The notes: generated from the sequence alone by a model not told the origin. Positions 32,856 to 41,678 are shown, counted from the first letter of the stretch. The stretch: 64,000 nt of DNA from Pseudomonas fluorescens NCIMB 11764 (GCF_000293885.2 NZ_CP010945.1:5786001-5850000), one strand, 5' to 3'. Translations and numbers: made by a program.

Positions 32856-33312
32856 CCCCCATAAGAATAGCCTCAGCCGGCGCAATAGAGCTTCTGAGAT
32901 AGGGATTCGAACCCCGCGCTTGGACACCACCACCCTCCTTGCTCATTCGCCATTGAGCGAACTCCACCAGTTTTTGGCTGGTCAGCGCCGAGTCGCCGAG
33001 CTCGCCCAGCCAGGTGTCCTTGATAGCATTCAGCGTTGCGCTTTTGGTTTTGCCCAACGGACGGATCTTTTCGTACTCGTCCAGGTACTGCTCAATCATC
33101 TTCTTGACCGTCACACCCTTACGGTTAGCGCGTGCAATGGCACCAGGCTCGGCCAACTCCGTCTCGCGGCGCTTGATCCAAGCCTGGGCGACCTGCTTAC
33201 GGTCGAACGTCTGGCTTTCCTGATAAACTGTCTTCCCGTCCCGATTGATCCGTATCTGCGCCGCGTAGGCCGTCGAATTGTCCTTGCGCTTGCGTGATGT
33301 GATCGTGCCCAT
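32824..33312 (-). pseudogene. Truncated tyrosine-recombinase (phage/island integrase), N-terminal part only
   Basis: An open frame of 162 residues, while full integrases of this type have about 350. Residues 1-132 are an integrase N-terminus: MGTITSRKRKDNSTAYAAQI with the AP2-like Arm-binding domain, then TVKKMIEQYLDEYEKIRPLG and ALTSQKLVEFAQWRM of the core-binding domain. After GGGVQA the sequence departs from the family at about 32917, in a stretch containing the tRNA-T-arm-like GGGTTCGAATCCC, and no catalytic domain (R, HxxR, Y) follows. It lies just upstream of dusA, a known target of integrases. It is a deletion scar of a former island. Confidence 0.85.
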
Positions 33313-33413
33313 TTCCAGTTGCTACATTGCCGAATTCGCTTGCTACATTTTAGCAACCGACTTCAGAAACAAGGAAAAATGGGTAAAAACCGCTGTATAA
33401 AAGATCAGTATCA

Positions 33414-34433
33414 ATGAATTTCGAAAATCCTGAAGCCCCCGCAATCACTAGCCCTGCCCGCTCTGAACCGTCCCGTCGCTTCAGCGTTGCCCCGATGATG
33501 GATTGGACTGACAGACATTGCAGGTACTTCCTGCGCCTGCTTTCCAAGCACGCCCTCCTCTACACCGAAATGGTCACCACCGGCGCGCTGCTCAACGGCG
33601 ATCACGACCGCTTCCTGCGTCACAACGAAGCCGAACACCCGCTCGCCCTGCAACTCGGCGGTAGCGTTCCGCTGGACCTGGCCGCTTGCGCGCGCATGGC
33701 GCAGGAACACGGTTACGACGAGGTGAACCTGAATGTCGGCTGCCCGAGTGATCGGGTGCAGAACAATATGATCGGCGCGGTGTTGATGGGGCATCCGCAG
33801 TTGGTGGCGGATTGTGTGAAGGCGATGCGCGATGCGGTGTCGATTCCGGTGACGGTGAAGCATCGGATCGGGATCAACGGACGGGACAGTTACGAGGAGT
33901 TGTGTGATTTCGTCGGCACGGTTCGCGATGCCGGGTGCACGAGTTTTACCGTGCATGCGCGGATTGCGATTCTGGAGGGGTTGTCGCCGAAGGAGAACCG
34001 CGACATTCCGCCTCTGCGGTATGACGTGGCGGCGCAGTTGAAGAAGGATTTTCCGGAACTGGAGATTATTCTCAACGGCGGGATCAAGACGCTGGAGGCC
34101 TGTCACGAGCATTTGCAGACGTTTGATGGCGTGATGCTGGGGCGCGAGGCGTATCACAATCCTTATGTCATGGCCGAGGTGGATCAGCAACTGTTCGGCA
34201 GCACGGCGCCGGTGATCGGCCGGGCCGAGGCGCTGGCGCAATTGCGACCTTATATAGCGGCGCATATTGATGCGGGCGGTTCCATGCACCACATCACCCG
34301 GCATGTGCTGGGGCTGGGCACCGGGTTTCCGGGGGCGCGCAAGTTTCGGCAGTTGTTGTCGGTGGATATTCACAAGGCCAAGGAACCTTTGGTGTTGCTG
34401 GATCAGGCGGCGGAGTTGCTGGAAGGACGCTAA
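33414..34433 (+). CDS. dusA: tRNA-dihydrouridine(20/20a) synthase DusA
   Basis: FMN-dependent enzyme of 339 residues that reduces U20/U20a in the D-loop of tRNA. Landmarks: FSVAPMMDWTDRHCRYF near the N-terminus, QLGGSVPLDLA, the catalytic cysteine segment NLNVGCPSDRVQ, and the FMN-phosphate part LNGGIKTLE. The 5' end, especially around 33480-33535, is the attachment site used by dusA-specific integrases, and an integrase remnant lies 101 bp upstream. In P. aeruginosa the next gene is also tal. Confidence 0.95.
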   Translation: MNFENPEAPAITSPARSEPSRRFSVAPMMDWTDRHCRYFLRLLSKHALLYTEMVTTGALLNGDHDRFLRHNEAEHPLALQLGGSVPLDLAACARMAQEHGYDEVNLNVGCPSDRVQNNMIGAVLMGHPQLVADCVKAMRDAVSIPVTVKHRIGINGRDSYEELCDFVGTVRDAGCTSFTVHARIAILEGLSPKENRDIPPLRYDVAAQLKKDFPELEIILNGGIKTLEACHEHLQTFDGVMLGREAYHNPYVMAEVDQQLFGSTAPVIGRAEALAQLRPYIAAHIDAGGSMHHITRHVLGLGTGFPGARKFRQLLSVDIHKAKEPLVLLDQAAELLEGR

Positions 34434-34611
34434 AGGTCACCCGGGTTGAACCTGCGCCCGGATTTGGCATCGTATTTACGGACACCGCGCCCCGCCATTC
34501 AAACAGCCGTTTTCAGGTTGTTGCCGCTGGGGCCTTCGATACGTACATGCGCCCTTGAGTGGCTGTCAGCGCTCGGGTAATGTCATTAGACCCATAGGAC
34601 AGAGCACGCCC

Positions 34612-35538
34612 ATGACTTCCAAGCTGGAACAACTCAAACAGATGACCACCGTGGTTGCCGACACCGGCGACTTCGAAGCGATTGCTCGCGTTAAACCGGT
34701 GGACGCTACCACCAACCCTTCCCTGCTGCTCAAAGCGGCGGCCATTCCCGCTTATGCCGAGTTGCTGAACGCTTGCGTCAACGACTGCAAGGGCGACGTG
34801 GGCCTGGCCAGCGACCGTTTTGGCGTTGCGGTAGGACAAGAGATTCTGAAGGTGATTCCGGGCCGTATTTCCACTGAGGTGGATGCGCGCCTGTCGTTCG
34901 ACACTGACGCCGTATTGAAGCGTGCGCACCGTCTGATCGAGCTGTACGACAAGGCAGGCATCGGCCGTGACCGCGTGCTGATCAAGATCGCTTCCACCTG
35001 GGAAGGTATCCGCGCTGCCGAGATTCTGGAAAAAGAAGGCATCCAGACCAATCTGACGCTGCTGTTCTCGTTCGCCCAGGCGGCCGCGTGCGCCGATGCG
35101 GGTGTGTTCCTGATTTCGCCGTTCGTGGGCCGGATCTACGACTGGTACAAGAAGGCCAACGGCAACGACTACACCGGTGCGGATGATCCGGGCGTGCAGT
35201 CGGTGACGCGCATTTACAACTACTACAAGGCCAATGACTACAAGACCGTGGTCATGGGCGCGAGCTTCCGTAATCTGAATCAGATCGAGCAGTTGGCCGG
35301 GTGTGACCGTTTGACCATCAGCCCTGACTTGATCGACAAGCTGGCGGCGGACACAGGCAAACTGGAGCGCAAACTCGCTCCGGGTCATGCCGGCGAAGCG
35401 CGCTTGAACCTGAATGAAGCGCAGTTCCGTTGGTTGTCGAACGAAGATGCGATGGCAACCGAGAAACTGGCTGAGGGGATTCGTCAGTTTGCCCGTGATC
35501 AGGAGAAGCTTGAGTCGCTGTTGCAGGCCAAGTTGTGA
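34612..35538 (+). CDS. tal: Transaldolase
   Basis: Enzyme of 308 residues of the non-oxidative pentose phosphate pathway. Signature motifs: [13 protein letters not shown] near the N-terminus, the catalytic lysine segment [20 protein letters not shown], and [16 protein letters not shown] followed by [12 protein letters not shown]. The order dusA-tal-rssC-rssB is the same as in P. aeruginosa. It ends at a strong Rho-independent terminator. Confidence 0.96.
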   Translation: MTSKLEQLKQMTTVVADTGDFEAIARVKPVDATTNPSLLLKAAAIPAYAELLNACVNDCKGDVGLASDRFGVAVGQEILKVIPGRISTEVDARLSFDTDAVLKRAHRLIELYDKAGIGRDRVLIKIASTWEGIRAAEILEKEGIQTNLTLLFSFAQAAACADAGVFLISPFVGRIYDWYKKANGNDYTGADDPGVQSVTRIYNYYKANDYKTVVMGASFRNLNQIEQLAGCDRLTISPDLIDKLAADTGKLERKLAPGHAGEARLNLNEAQFRWLSNEDAMATEKLAEGIRQFARDQEKLESLLQAKL

Positions 35539-35557
35539 TGTAGTTTCGACGCCATGC

Positions 35558-35592
35558 AAAAAGGGCGAACCCATTGGGTTCGCCCTTTTTTT
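35558..35592 (+). terminator. Rho-independent terminator of tal
   Basis: AAAAAGGGCGAACCC, 4-base loop, GGTTCGCCCTTTTTTT; a textbook stem with A/T tails on both sides. Confidence 0.95.
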
Positions 35593-35619
35593 GTGCGGCT
35601 TTGAGGCAGATCAAGAACG

Positions 35620-35751
35620 GTGGCGAGGGAGCTTGCTCCCGCTCGGCTGCGCAGCAGTCGTAAAGCGATTAACCGGGATCTGGCTGACCCAACGAGGTGG
35701 ATGTTTCAGGGCCGCTTCGCAGCCCTGCGGGAGCAAGCTCCCTCGCCACAG
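35620..35751. repeat. REP pair
   Basis: GTGGCGAGGGAGCTTGCTCCCG and its complement CGGGAGCAAGCTCCCTCGCCAC about 80 bp apart, with inner GCTGCGCAGCAG; between convergent genes tal and rssC. Confidence 0.92.
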
Positions 35752-35754
35752 GGA

Positions 35755-36237
35755 TCAGTGACGCTCTAGGGCATTCACCAGATCATGGAACGCTTCACGA
35801 TTCGAATCGTTCAGCCCCATCAGGATCTTGTGTGCTTCAAGCACCTTGATCCGCACCACTTCCTCGGACTGATCCTGGTCTGGCAGGTCGGTCAGGCATT
35901 CAGGGCACGGGATCGGGCGGTCAACGATGTTGAACACCTGCTCGAAGCCCATGGACTGAAGCAGACGGGTGATGTCTTCGTGGGTGGTGACGACGGTCGG
36001 CAGCAGGCCGACCTTTTGCCGCGACAGGATCGACAGTTTGGCCAGCAGGCCAAGGGTAGTGCTGTCGATGCTGCGGGTTTCGGTCAGGTCGATCACGATC
36101 GCGTTGAAGTTCAACGCCGTGAAGATCCGCTCAATAGTCGCATCCAACGCCGAACACAGGGTCAGGCGAACTTCACCGACGAACTTCAGGACAAAGGTGC
36201 CGTCCTGCTCGGCGAACTGGATTCTACCGGTACTCAT
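35755..36237 (-). CDS. rssC: Anti-sigma factor antagonist, STAS domain (RssC)
   Basis: Protein of 160 residues with an N-terminal STAS domain (1-105). The phosphoacceptor is S59 in SIDSTTLG, at the place of the SpoIIAA serine. The C-terminal 50 residues (CPECLTDLPDQ and a helix EAHKILMGLNDSNREAFHDL) are an extension. It overlaps rssB by 4 bp. RssB's PP2C domain probably dephosphorylates it. In P. aeruginosa the RssB/RssC pair (PA2798/PA2797) controls turnover of RpoS; the same synteny is seen here. Confidence 0.88.
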   Translation of the reverse strand: MSTGRIQFAEQDGTFVLKFVGEVRLTLCSALDATIERIFTALNFNAIVIDLTETRSIDSTTLGLLAKLSILSRQKVGLLPTVVTTHEDITRLLQSMGFEQVFNIVDRPIPCPECLTDLPDQDQSEEVVRIKVLEAHKILMGLNDSNREAFHDLVNALERH

Positions 36238-37418
36238 TGAAGATTCCTGCTCAACACCAACAGGGCGATATCATCCGGCATCTCCCCTAGCGTGGCCAAT
36301 CCAAAAACCTGCCGCAGCCCATCCAGGGTGCCGCCCGCTGCCTTGACCCGCTGGGGCAAAGCCGCTTCTTTTTCTTTGAGTGTAGGCTCTGGCAAAAGGT
36401 CCAGAATGCCATCAGACATCAGCGTCAGGCTGAACGTCGGCGGCAGTTCCAGCACGTGGTCTTCGTAGGTGGCTTCATTGAAGAGGCCCACCGGCAGGCC
36501 ACGCCCTTCCAGATAACGGACACTGTCTGGCGTGTACAACACAGGCAACGGCAAATGACCGCCGATGCTATAGGTCAACAAACCTGTCTCCTCGTCGATG
36601 ACTCCACCGACCATTGTGACGTGTTTACCCAGCTTACAACTGATCAGGCCCCGGTTGATATGACCAAGGACCTCTGAAGGCTTGAATTCCGGCAATGTGC
36701 CGTTGCGCTTGGATTCGAACAGCAAGCGCGTGGTCATGAATTTCAGCAGCACGGTAACGAAGGCTGAAGAGGCGCCATGGCCGGAAACGTCCGCCAGGTA
36801 GAACGCTACCCGACGCTCGTCGACCCGAAAGTAGTCGACGAAATCACCCGACAGGTACAGCGACGGGATGATCTGGTGAGCAAACTGGAACTCGTCGATG
36901 GTCCACGGGCTGACCGGCAGCATGTTCATCTGCACCTGGCGACCGGCGTTCTGGTCTTCCTGGAGCAGGTTCAGGCTGGCTTCGAGCTCGCGATTGGCCT
37001 TTTCCAGCTTCTCGCGATAGCGCTGGTTTTCCAGCAGCAGGCGCGCGCGATCCAGGGCCCGGCGCACGGAGTGCTCGAGCACAGCCAGATCTTCGAGAGG
37101 CTTGATCAGGTAATCCGCTGCGCCCAGGCGCAAGGCCTCGACCGCGTCGTTCATCACGCCGGCACCCGACACCACAATCACAGGGGTTTGCGGTGACCGC
37201 TCGGTGACCTGGCGGATGAGTTCGAGTCCGCCCATCTGCGGCATGCGAAGATCGCAGATGACCAAGTCGGGCTTGTCTTGCTCGAATACCTGAAGACCCT
37301 GCTGGCCATTGCTGGCCTGCAAGACGCTGAAACCACTGTCTTCCAAATAGGCGGCGAGGCTCGCGCGCACTACTTCGTCATCATCGATTATCAGCAGCGT
37401 GGCACTGGTTTTTGGCAT
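36234..37418 (-). CDS. rssB: Response regulator with PP2C-type phosphatase output (RssB)
   Basis: Protein of 394 residues. The receiver domain is at 5-120 with DDDE at 12-15 and the phosphoacceptor D56 in VICDLRMP. A coiled-coil linker follows (YREKLEKANRELEASLNLLQ), then a PP2C/SpoIIE phosphatase domain with FVDYFRVDERRVAFYLADVSGHGASSAFV and LMSDGILDLLPEP. The aspartates of ADVSGHG and SDGI bind metal. It drives partner switching with the STAS protein encoded by the next gene. In P. aeruginosa the orthologue (PA2798) is the adaptor for RpoS degradation. Start ATG at 37418 (MPKTSATLL). Confidence 0.9.
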   Translation of the reverse strand: MPKTSATLLIIDDDEVVRASLAAYLEDSGFSVLQASNGQQGLQVFEQDKPDLVICDLRMPQMGGLELIRQVTERSPQTPVIVVSGAGVMNDAVEALRLGAADYLIKPLEDLAVLEHSVRRALDRARLLLENQRYREKLEKANRELEASLNLLQEDQNAGRQVQMNMLPVSPWTIDEFQFAHQIIPSLYLSGDFVDYFRVDERRVAFYLADVSGHGASSAFVTVLLKFMTTRLLFESKRNGTLPEFKPSEVLGHINRGLISCKLGKHVTMVGGVIDEETGLLTYSIGGHLPLPVLYTPDSVRYLEGRGLPVGLFNEATYEDHVLELPPTFSLTLMSDGILDLLPEPTLKEKEAALPQRVKAAGGTLDGLRQVFGLATLGEMPDDIALLVLSRNLQ

Positions 37419-37694
37419 GTGGGCAAACGGCGCCAGAATTAGGTTGGCGTAGCAGGCTGGGCAATTGACCCCGCGCACACTACTGGATTCGCTTTCTAGC
37501 CTCTCTGTTGCACCGCTTTCGGGCATTCACCCTACTCGCAGGCACACCAGAGGTGCCCTTCTAAGGCGCAGACGGTACTCCCATCCGCGGGGCGTTTCAA
37601 GCTCACGCCGATGGTCGCTTGACGTCTTTACTTGTCAAATCACCGGGAGTTATAAGAACAGGCAAAACCGTAACCCAATGGAAGGACCAAGCCC

Positions 37695-37994
37695 ATGAGT
37701 CAAACCGATCGGGACTACAGCGAAAAGCGTGATTTCATCCGCATGCGGGTGGATGCCGACGTTGCGCTGATTCATGAAGGAGACGAGGTTGCAGGCGTCT
37801 GTATCGACCTTTCCAGCAGTGGCATGCAGGTTGAGGCGCCTCGTTTGTTCAAGGCAGGTGATCGCCTTAGCGTACGGATCGATTCCGATCATGCGGCACT
37901 CAAAGGCCTCGAGGCCGACACCGAAGTGGTGTGGGTCAAAGAACAGGACGGCGGCAGTCAGAAACTCGGCCTTACAATCTTGAAGATGAAATAA
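37695..37994 (+). CDS. PilZ-domain protein (c-di-GMP receptor candidate)
   Basis: Single-domain protein of 99 residues. The c-di-GMP motif is complete: RDFIR (RxxxR) at about 12-16 and DLSSSG (D/NxSxxG) at about 38-43. It is therefore predicted to bind c-di-GMP. It lies between rssB and mlaA as in P. aeruginosa (PA2799 position). The target is unknown. Confidence 0.9.
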   Translation: MSQTDRDYSEKRDFIRMRVDADVALIHEGDEVAGVCIDLSSSGMQVEAPRLFKAGDRLSVRIDSDHAALKGLEADTEVVWVKEQDGGSQKLGLTILKMK

Positions 37995-38010
37995 CCGGGA
38001 TCCAAAACCA

Positions 38011-38045
38011 AAGAAGGCGGCCAACAGGCCGCCTTCTTCGTTTTA
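38011..38045. terminator. Bidirectional terminator between pilZ and mlaA
   Basis: GAAGGCGGCC, loop AACA, GGCCGCCTTC with TTCGTTTT after it and AAACCAAA before it; serves convergent genes. Confidence 0.92.
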
Positions 38046-38055
38046 CCGGTCGTGA

Positions 38056-38745
38056 TCAGAAATCGTCTTCGACCTGACCGTCCTTGACTTTGAATTCGCG
38101 GTTCTGCAAGTACGCATTGCGGATGAAGGTGTACTTGTCGCCAGTGATGAGCTTCTCGGCGGACAGAAGGCTGGCGCGGGTATCGACAATGTTCAGACCG
38201 AAGATCGAGTTACGCACCGGCACATCGTGAATGTACGGGTATGGGCCGGTGTAGCCATCGACGTATTTCGCCGGCGCATCACGCAGAGTGCTTGGGCCGA
38301 GAAACGGCAGCATCACGTACGGACCGCTGCCTACGCCCCAGTAGCCCAACGTCTGACCGAAGTCTTCGTCGCTGCGATTCAGGCCCATTTTGGTGCCCAC
38401 GTCGAAGAAGCCCAGCACGCCAAAGGTGGTGTTGAAGATCAAGCGCGCGGTATCGACCCCGGCGGCGGCCGGTTTGGCCTGCAAGATGTTGTTGGCAAGG
38501 TTGGTGACATCACCGACGTTGCGGAACATGTTGTGGATGCCGTCTTCGAGAAACTGCGGGGTGACGAACTGGTAGCCCTGCGCCAAAGGCTTCAGTGCAT
38601 AGGTGTCGACCACGTCGTTGAATTTGTAGATGGGACGGTTGATGCTTTCCCAAGGGTCATCTTCCGTGGCTGCCTGGGCAACGAACGGAGCCAGTAAGGC
38701 ACTGGCGCATACACAAAGCTGAGCTAGATGATTGCTCCAGCGCAT
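38056..38745 (-). CDS. mlaA: MlaA/VacJ-family phospholipid-transport outer-membrane protein
   Basis: Protein of 229 residues of the Mla pathway, which removes mislocalised phospholipid from the outer leaflet of the outer membrane. Family segments are DDPWESINRPIYKFNDVVDTY, NLANNILQAKP, DEDFGQTLGYWGVGSGPYVMLPFLGPSTLRD. The signal peptide (1-25) ends LAPFVAQA and has no lipobox cysteine at the cleavage site (the two cysteines, C11 and C13, are inside the hydrophobic core), unlike E. coli MlaA, which is a lipoprotein. The protein may thus be anchored by its amphipathic ring only. Start ATG at 38745 after AAGGAG. Confidence 0.92.
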   Translation of the reverse strand: MRWSNHLAQLCVCASALLAPFVAQAATEDDPWESINRPIYKFNDVVDTYALKPLAQGYQFVTPQFLEDGIHNMFRNVGDVTNLANNILQAKPAAAGVDTARLIFNTTFGVLGFFDVGTKMGLNRSDEDFGQTLGYWGVGSGPYVMLPFLGPSTLRDAPAKYVDGYTGPYPYIHDVPVRNSIFGLNIVDTRASLLSAEKLITGDKYTFIRNAYLQNREFKVKDGQVEDDF

Positions 38746-38945
38746 AGAAAACTCCTTGGTTTGTACTGGCGCGGGCGTCTTGGCCCGGGCATTAAGCTGG
38801 CTAGTATAAGATGGAAAAGCCGCTTTAGGCAGTATCGTGCGTGATGGCCTTCGGATGATTCGCCCTGAGTGTAAGTGATTCACATCTATGTCATCCAACT
38901 GTCACCGGCCGCGCATAGCCTTGTCGCTATTTCAAGGACGTTGAC

Positions 38946-39566
38946 ATGCCGCACGCCGAAACCTTGCCCCTCGCCACGCCCAGCCTGACCGCCGTCTTGT
39001 TCGGCCTCAGCGGTTGCCTGGTGGATTTCGGCGCCCGGACGCGTCAGCACGGCGTCCACTGTGCCGAGCACGCTGAGGTCACCCCGGGCGCCCTGGATAG
39101 TTTGCACAGCTTGCAACGTCAGCAGATTCCCTGCGCCTGGCTCGACGAACTCACCCCTGCCCTTAGCCATTCCCTGGCCGCCGCTCTGCCGGAATGGATC
39201 AAACCTTCGCAACACCCCGCAACAATCAATCCCTGGCCCGCGCCGAATGCGTGCTGGCAAGCCTTGATGGCGTTGAATGTCGAGCGCCTGGATGGCTGCG
39301 TGCTGGTCAGCGGCGAACCGCGACTGCTGCAGTCGGGCCTGAATGCCGGGCTGTGGACGATTGGCCTGGCCTCCTGCGGCTCGCTCTGCGGGCTGGCGCC
39401 CAGCGAATGGCAGGCTTTGAGCCAGAAAGAACGCGAACACCTGCGCGGCAAGGCGACAGTGCAGTTGTTCGGTCTGGGCGTGCATTCGGTGATCGATCAC
39501 CTGGGCGAACTCGACACTTGCCTGGCCGATATCAGCCTGCGTCGTCTCAAGGGTGAAAAGCCCTGA
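38946..39566 (+). CDS. HAD-superfamily-like protein lacking the catalytic aspartates (pseudoenzyme candidate)
   Basis: Protein of 206 residues with the N-terminal beta-strand of HAD phosphatases, VLFGLSGCLVDFGARTR, in which the DxDxT motif is replaced by G-L-S-G-C. Both catalytic aspartates are lost, so the usual phosphoaspartate chemistry is not possible. Further landmarks (VTPGALDSLHSLQRQQIPCAWL, VSGEPRLLQSGLNAGLWTIGLASCGSLCGL, LGELDTCLADI) follow phosphonatase-type HADs, including the GEPRLLQSGLNAG segment at the place of motif III/IV. A P. aeruginosa relative sits in the same neighbourhood. A binding or regulatory role is likely. Confidence 0.75.
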   Translation: MPHAETLPLATPSLTAVLFGLSGCLVDFGARTRQHGVHCAEHAEVTPGALDSLHSLQRQQIPCAWLDELTPALSHSLAAALPEWIKPSQHPATINPWPAPNACWQALMALNVERLDGCVLVSGEPRLLQSGLNAGLWTIGLASCGSLCGLAPSEWQALSQKEREHLRGKATVQLFGLGVHSVIDHLGELDTCLADISLRRLKGEKP

Positions 39567-39675
39567 CCGGGATCATGCAGGTTTCGCGCGAGTGGATTAA
39601 TCTAAAGGTCAGCCATAGACCTTTGGCGCACTGCCGCGGTCTATGCCAGTGCCTATCGATAAAAGGAAGAACGCC

Positions 39676-39939
39676 ATGCCTGCCCGCGAACTGCAACAAC
39701 AGCTCAACACTCTGCGCGAGCAACTGGAACAGAATCCACCGCTGACCGAAGCCGAGCGCGAAGACCTGCATGCGCTGATGCAACAGATCGAACTTGAGCT
39801 TGAGCTGGAAACCAAAACCCAGGACACCAACCTCGCCGACAATGTGAATCTGGCCGTAGAACGCTTCGAAATTGAGCACCCTACCTTGGCCGGCACACTG
39901 CGCAACATCGTGCACGCCTTGGGCAGTATGGGGATCTGA
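39676..39939 (+). CDS. DUF4404 family protein
   Basis: Small, highly charged protein of 87 residues. The first half is a heptad-like helical region (LQQQLNTLREQLEQNPPLTEAERED, then LMQQIELELELE) likely to form a coiled coil; the end is PTLAGTLRNIVHALGSMGI. Family of unknown function. Start: ATG at 39676 after AAAAGGAAG. It ends at a terminator. Neighbour of queF as in P. aeruginosa. Confidence 0.85.
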   Translation: MPARELQQQLNTLREQLEQNPPLTEAEREDLHALMQQIELELELETKTQDTNLADNVNLAVERFEIEHPTLAGTLRNIVHALGSMGI

Positions 39940-39952
39940 ACCCGCCGGATAC

Positions 39953-39985
39953 AAAAAAGCCCCGCTATCGCTAGCGGGGCTTTTT
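39953..39985 (+). terminator. Rho-independent terminator after the DUF4404 gene
   Basis: AAAAAGCCCCGCTA, loop TCGC, TAGCGGGGCTTTTT: a perfect 14-bp stem with a T-tail. Confidence 0.95.
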
Positions 39986-40010
39986 CATATCTGCGATTTG
40001 TAACGCAATC

Positions 40011-40098
40011 CCTGTGGGAACGAGCCGGCTCGCGATTGCGGAGTGTCAGTCAACATCAATGCTGAACGAGCTGGACTCATGGCGAGCAAGCTCCCACA
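40011..40098. repeat. REP pair
   Basis: CCTGTGGGAACGAGCCGGCTCGCGAT and GGCGAGCAAGCTCCCACA, about 40 bp apart, between the DUF4404 gene and the convergent queF. Confidence 0.85.
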
Positions 40099-40106
40099 TT
40101 GGTACT

Positions 40107-40937
40107 TTATTGACGGACCAGACGGTGGTTCGGCAATTGGATGTCTTCAGTGCTGCGATACGGATTGATGTCCAACCCGCCACGCCGTACGTAGCGCGCA
40201 TACACCGTCAGCTTCTCCGGCTTCAGCAACCGTTGCAGGTCGAGGAATATCCGCTCCACGCATTGTTCATGAAAGTCCGAGTGCTGGCGAAAACTCACGA
40301 TGTATTCCAGCAAACTCGCATGGTCCAGCGCCGCGCCACGGTATTCCACCGCCACGCTGCCCCAGTCCGGCTGGCTGGTGACCGGGCAATTGGACTTGAG
40401 CAAATGACTGTGCACGCTTTCCTCGACAATGCGCGACTCGTCGCAACGCAGCAGCTCCGGCCGCGGATGCTCGTAGTTGCTGACGCTGATCTCCAGGTCA
40501 TCGATGCACACGCCCGGCAGCGCCACGACGCCTTCGGCTTCAACGTGTTTCAGGCTGCGAATCCGCACGCCAACCGGTTTACCCGCCGCAGCGGACAGGT
40601 CTTTCACCAGCGTCGCTTCAAGGCTCGCGGTGTCGACAAACGGCGTCTGGTTCAGCGAATTGAGGTACAGCTTGAACGACTTCGATTCGATGATGTTCGG
40701 CGAATCCGCCGGGATGCTGAATTCGCCGATCGCCACCACAGGCTTGCCGGACGGCAACAGCCACGACAGCTCGAAGCAGTTCCAGAAATCCACGCCCTTG
40801 TACGGCAGGGTTTCAGCCGTCAGACCCAGCTCTGCCCATTTCGCGGTGCGCGGGATCGGAAACAGCAAGGACGGCGTGTACGTGGCGATGTATTCGCTGG
40901 ATTTGCCCAGCGGCGAGTGTTCGGCTGCGGGATGCAT
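40107..40937 (-). CDS. queF: NADPH-dependent 7-cyano-7-deazaguanine reductase
   Basis: Enzyme of 276 residues of the queuosine pathway that reduces preQ0 to preQ1. It is the long, two-domain (YqcD-like, E. coli) form. Landmarks: the QueF motif [17 protein letters not shown] in the N-terminal half, and the catalytic cysteine in [15 protein letters not shown]. The C-terminal part [18 protein letters not shown] is typical. Start ATG at 40937. Confidence 0.96.
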   Translation of the reverse strand: MHPAAEHSPLGKSSEYIATYTPSLLFPIPRTAKWAELGLTAETLPYKGVDFWNCFELSWLLPSGKPVVAIGEFSIPADSPNIIESKSFKLYLNSLNQTPFVDTASLEATLVKDLSAAAGKPVGVRIRSLKHVEAEGVVALPGVCIDDLEISVSNYEHPRPELLRCDESRIVEESVHSHLLKSNCPVTSQPDWGSVAVEYRGAALDHASLLEYIVSFRQHSDFHEQCVERIFLDLQRLLKPEKLTVYARYVRRGGLDINPYRSTEDIQLPNHRLVRQ

Positions 40938-40998
40938 GGCGGAAACCTGACTGAAGAATCAGCGGATTCTACCAGCCTTTGTGCCCGCCTTTGAGTGC

Positions 40999-41523
40999 TT
41001 ACTGACTGACAGTCAACTTGCCGACCATGCCTGCCTGATAATGGCCAGGGATATTGCAGGCAAATTCCAGGCTGGTGGCCTTGGTGAAGGTCCAGGTCAG
41101 CTCCGCGGTTTTGCCAGGTTCAACGAGGACGCTATTCGGGTCGTCGTGTTTCATCATTCCGTGATCCATGCCAGCCATCGAACCGTGGCCCATTTCCTTC
41201 ATGCCTGTAGGCGTGAGCATGCCGCTCTGATGCATCTTCAACATTTCCTGCTGATGTTTTGCATGCATCGCCGCATCGCCGAGGTTGAATTCGTGCAGCA
41301 ACTGGCCTTTATTGACCAGAACAAAGCGAACTGTCTCACCCGCCTTGAAATCGATGGCCTTGGGGGTGAACGACATGTCGCCCATCACCACTTCGACGCT
41401 TCGATCAGCCTTTGCAGCCGGGGCCGGTTGACCGAAGTCGTAGGTTTGCGCCGGCGCTGCCCACGCCGGTGAGCTCAGCGCCAGCAGACACGCGACCAGC
41501 ATCAGAGGTTTGCGCAAAAACAT
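40999..41523 (-). CDS. Periplasmic cupredoxin-like copper-binding protein
   Basis: Protein of 174 residues with a Sec signal peptide (cleavage after about residue 23, ...SSPAWAA). The cupredoxin fold has copper-ligand candidates: the histidine in LLHEFNLGD, the cysteine and histidine in FACNIPGHYQAGM, and the final methionine of that stretch. Between them lies a Met/His-rich insertion (MHAKHQQEMLKMHQSGM, GHGSMAGMDHGMMKHDD) that could bind more copper. It is divergent from copRS, so it belongs to the copper response. P. aeruginosa has an equivalent gene in this spot. Confidence 0.88.
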   Translation of the reverse strand: MFLRKPLMLVACLLALSSPAWAAPAQTYDFGQPAPAAKADRSVEVVMGDMSFTPKAIDFKAGETVRFVLVNKGQLLHEFNLGDAAMHAKHQQEMLKMHQSGMLTPTGMKEMGHGSMAGMDHGMMKHDDPNSVLVEPGKTAELTWTFTKATSLEFACNIPGHYQAGMVGKLTVSQ

Positions 41524-41585
41524 AGTCGTACTCCAACAAGATAAGGTTCAGCCTGTGGAAAACTTTAAACTGCCGCCACTGCCCA

Positions 41586-41620
41586 CAACCTGACAGCCAG
41601 ATTACAACTTTGTCAGGTTG
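41586..41620. promoter_or_regulatory. Candidate CopR operator between the cupredoxin gene and copRS
   Basis: A perfect 10-bp inverted repeat, CAACCTGACA (41586-41595) and TGTCAGGTTG (41611-41620). Inside it, TTACA-N4-TGTCA (41602-41615) matches the cop-box pattern TTACA-N4-TGTAA with one mismatch. It lies in the shared divergent promoter region. Confidence 0.7.
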
Positions 41621-41678
41621 GCCTGTATTGACGCTGCCCACGGTATAAAGCGTTCGTTCCACTTGCCTCGAGTCGCCC

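Noticed and set aside
32896..32925. Possible tRNA gene
   Set aside because: Only a T-arm-like 13-mer is present; the outer T-stem pair does not form, and no anticodon arm, acceptor stem or CCA is found.
35755..37418. HsbA/HsbR (flagellar partner-switch) instead of RssC/RssB
   Set aside because: Domain types are the same, but the synteny with dusA, tal, pilZ and mlaA matches the RssB/RssC locus.
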